From NCBI GenBank assembly GCA_047967505.1, contig CM106539.1: DNA of 64,000 nucleotides. One strand, 5' to 3'. Positions 62,371-64,000 of this stretch are shown here, piece after piece. The notes below the pieces were generated by a model. That model saw only the letters and a program-made list of their open reading frames with translations, searched no databases and was not told the DNA's origin. The first letter of the stretch is position 1; every line of letters begins with the position of its first letter. The position numbers were made by a program, and so were the translations under genes. Origin of the DNA: Dipteris shenzhenensis (taxonomy: Eukaryota; Polypodiophyta; Polypodiopsida; Gleicheniales).

Positions 62371-64000
62371 CTTGTAGCTAACCTGAAAGCAAGAATGCAC
62401 TGCCCACGGGCCCACAAGAGATTATAATTTTTAGATTTGGAATCTGGGTTTACCCCATGTAATTAAATGCCATCTTAATCAAGTCATTGGTATTGTGATG
62501 TCTCTTATTGTAGTCTAAATGTCCTCCAGCTATTATGCATGCTCTCCATCTGAACAAAGATCATAAACCTTAAAGTAATTTGATTATCATACATTAATCT
62601 TACACTGTCCTACATTTGAGGTTTGTCCTATTAAGCATTCCTCAAGGAGCATTGAGGCTTTTTACAGGAGCGTCGGCTTCTTATTTGTTGCATTGAAGCT
62701 TGGAGCCATCAGTGAGTCATTGGTCGATGCTTGGTGAAATGCTTTCAGTGCATCTGGTCTCTTGATTGTGGAAGCTCATTGCGTGCTTGAAGAGGCTGGG
62801 TCTGCCTCGTTTGATACACTGTGTTGAGTGCCCGAGTTGAAGGAGTCACACTATAGGTGGGAGTGTCATTGGTTGGTTGAGTCACGGGCCGTTACTAGAG
62901 TTGAGGAGCCAAGTAGGCTTGCCTTGTGGCTGGAGGTCATCTACAATACATTGGAGTTGCTTGCAATGGTCGATGGCTTCTCCGTTGCTTTTCGTGTTTA
63001 GATCAGCCATTGAGGGAGGTTGTTGTCATGCAGTGCCGTTTGTACTGTTGGTCATTGTAGTGCACTAGGGAGTTGTGTTGCTATCCACATTAAGTGTTAG
63101 AGTAGGTTTGCAGGGTTGAGTCGCTCATAGGAGCTTGTGAGTGTCACCACTTGGTTGTAGGGAAGGTCATGGCTATGTAGACTCTCTTTCTCAATGGAAG
63201 TTTGATGTGCCGACCACCTTAATCTTAGAGCTTGGTTGGATGCCTCTATGGAGAGGGTAGTAGAGGTGGTCGATGGAGCTCGTTGGGAGTTCTCTCTCAT
63301 GGGCGGTTGTTGTAGATGGACCAATCGTTGTGTGAAGGAATTGCCTTGATTGCTTGATGAAGGTCAATTTCTTCTTGAGGAGGCCATTGCGGAGCTTGTT
63401 GTAGTAGTAGCTTTAGATCCTGTAGGGATATCTTAGTCATAGGCTACTATAGATAGCATCGTAGGAGCCACTTGTTGTTGTTGTAATAAGGATTCAAATT
63501 GTGTGCAACTTGTAGCTAAGATAAAATTCCTTCTCTAAGAAGATATCTATCTAAAAGAAGATACTGAGCAGAGCTTGTTGAAAGCCTTGAGCTGCTTCAC
63601 AAAGACTAGAACCAGAATAAGCTACAGGACCAGAACTAGCTCAAGACGTGGAAGAAACCTAAAATGGCTTCATGAATTCAACCTTACAAAACCTCATAAA
63701 ATCTTACAAACTTCATGTAGAATGACCTTAACATCTTGCATAAAGGCTTATGAATACTATATACAATGATATTTACTTGAACTCAATCGTTCGCTGTTAT
63801 TGTCCCAACTAAAATGTGTAGATCTTTCAACTCTCTTGCCTTAATAAGATGTTGAGTACTAGAAGTCCACATTTGGATCCCCCTCCCTCTTGGCCTGCAC
63901 ATGGTTTACTTCATTCCTTGGTACCACGGGCTCACTGTGGAGGACATGGACTTGATGCACCACGTGCCCCCCTTCACAGTCTAAAGCAAATCACGATGCA
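62371..64000. other. Unassigned region at the right edge
   Basis: No domain, LTR or RNA gene is recognised. Short ORFs (62,877-63,068, 63,097-63,324, 63,575-63,769) have no visible family features. It may be decayed transposon sequence. Confidence 0.45.

Noticed and set aside
1-64000. tRNA or rRNA genes
   Set aside because: I could not pick out any convincing cloverleaf or rRNA core by reading. A tRNAscan or Rfam run would be needed to exclude short ones.

Overview
The window is land-plant nuclear DNA. The evidence is a spliced EPIDERMAL PATTERNING FACTOR-LIKE (EPFL) peptide gene with plant-type GT-AG introns, a nuclear fragment of the plastid gene ycf4, Ty1/copia and Ty3/gypsy (chromovirus) LTR retrotransposons, plant L1-type ORF1 pieces and many (TC)n/(GA)n microsatellites. 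The very high density of decayed transposons suggests a large-genome vascular plant such as a fern, lycophyte or gymnosperm. I cannot fix the lineage from sequence alone.

Layout. 1-3.7 kb: minus-strand remnant of a retroelement with a long coiled-coil region upstream of a Gag domain. 3.85-8.74 kb: decayed copia element 1 (+). 8.75-13.9 kb: microsatellites, an LRR gene scrap and shuffled copia 3' ends of two families, including an LTR apparently split by a 2.7-kb inversion. 13,874-17,707: copia element 2 (-), with both LTRs, a primer site and a 5-bp target duplication, but a large internal deletion. 18-24.7 kb: minisatellite, gypsy RT/RNase H remnant, L1 ORF1 scrap, copia gag with tRNA-Met primer site, 98-bp tandem satellite. 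25-28.6 kb: AT-rich repeats and a possible LTR. 29.36-30.06 kb: the EPFL gene, the only gene here that looks intact and functional for the host. 31.5-31.8 kb: ycf4 fragment. 32-32.9 kb: L1 ORF1 remnant.

32.9-44.6 kb is the most unusual part. Two diverged copies of one multi-gene unit lie in opposite orientation. Each copy holds, in the same order, gene X (unknown, with a Cys knuckle), a histone H3-like gene with a long non-canonical tail and a telo-box/TATA promoter, an inverted repeat, and a convergent unknown gene C with a conserved intron. A third partial copy of gene C lies at 47.9-48.5 kb. All copies are broken by stops and frameshifts. An H3-fold protein carried on a repeated, intron-containing unit does not match any transposon family I can name and is the best candidate for an undescribed system.

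45-46.3 kb: copia protease/integrase fragment with a (GA)n expansion inside the integrase. 49-49.6 kb: copia gag scrap. 50-55 kb: mostly unassignable sequence with short repeats. 55.1-55.75 kb: two strong hairpins, one an 82-bp perfect inverted repeat. 56-62.4 kb: a Ty3/gypsy chromovirus (gag, protease, RT, RNase H, integrase, chromodomain) with many stops, a deleted integrase active-site region and an internally deleted 3' LTR. 62.4-64 kb: nothing recognisable.
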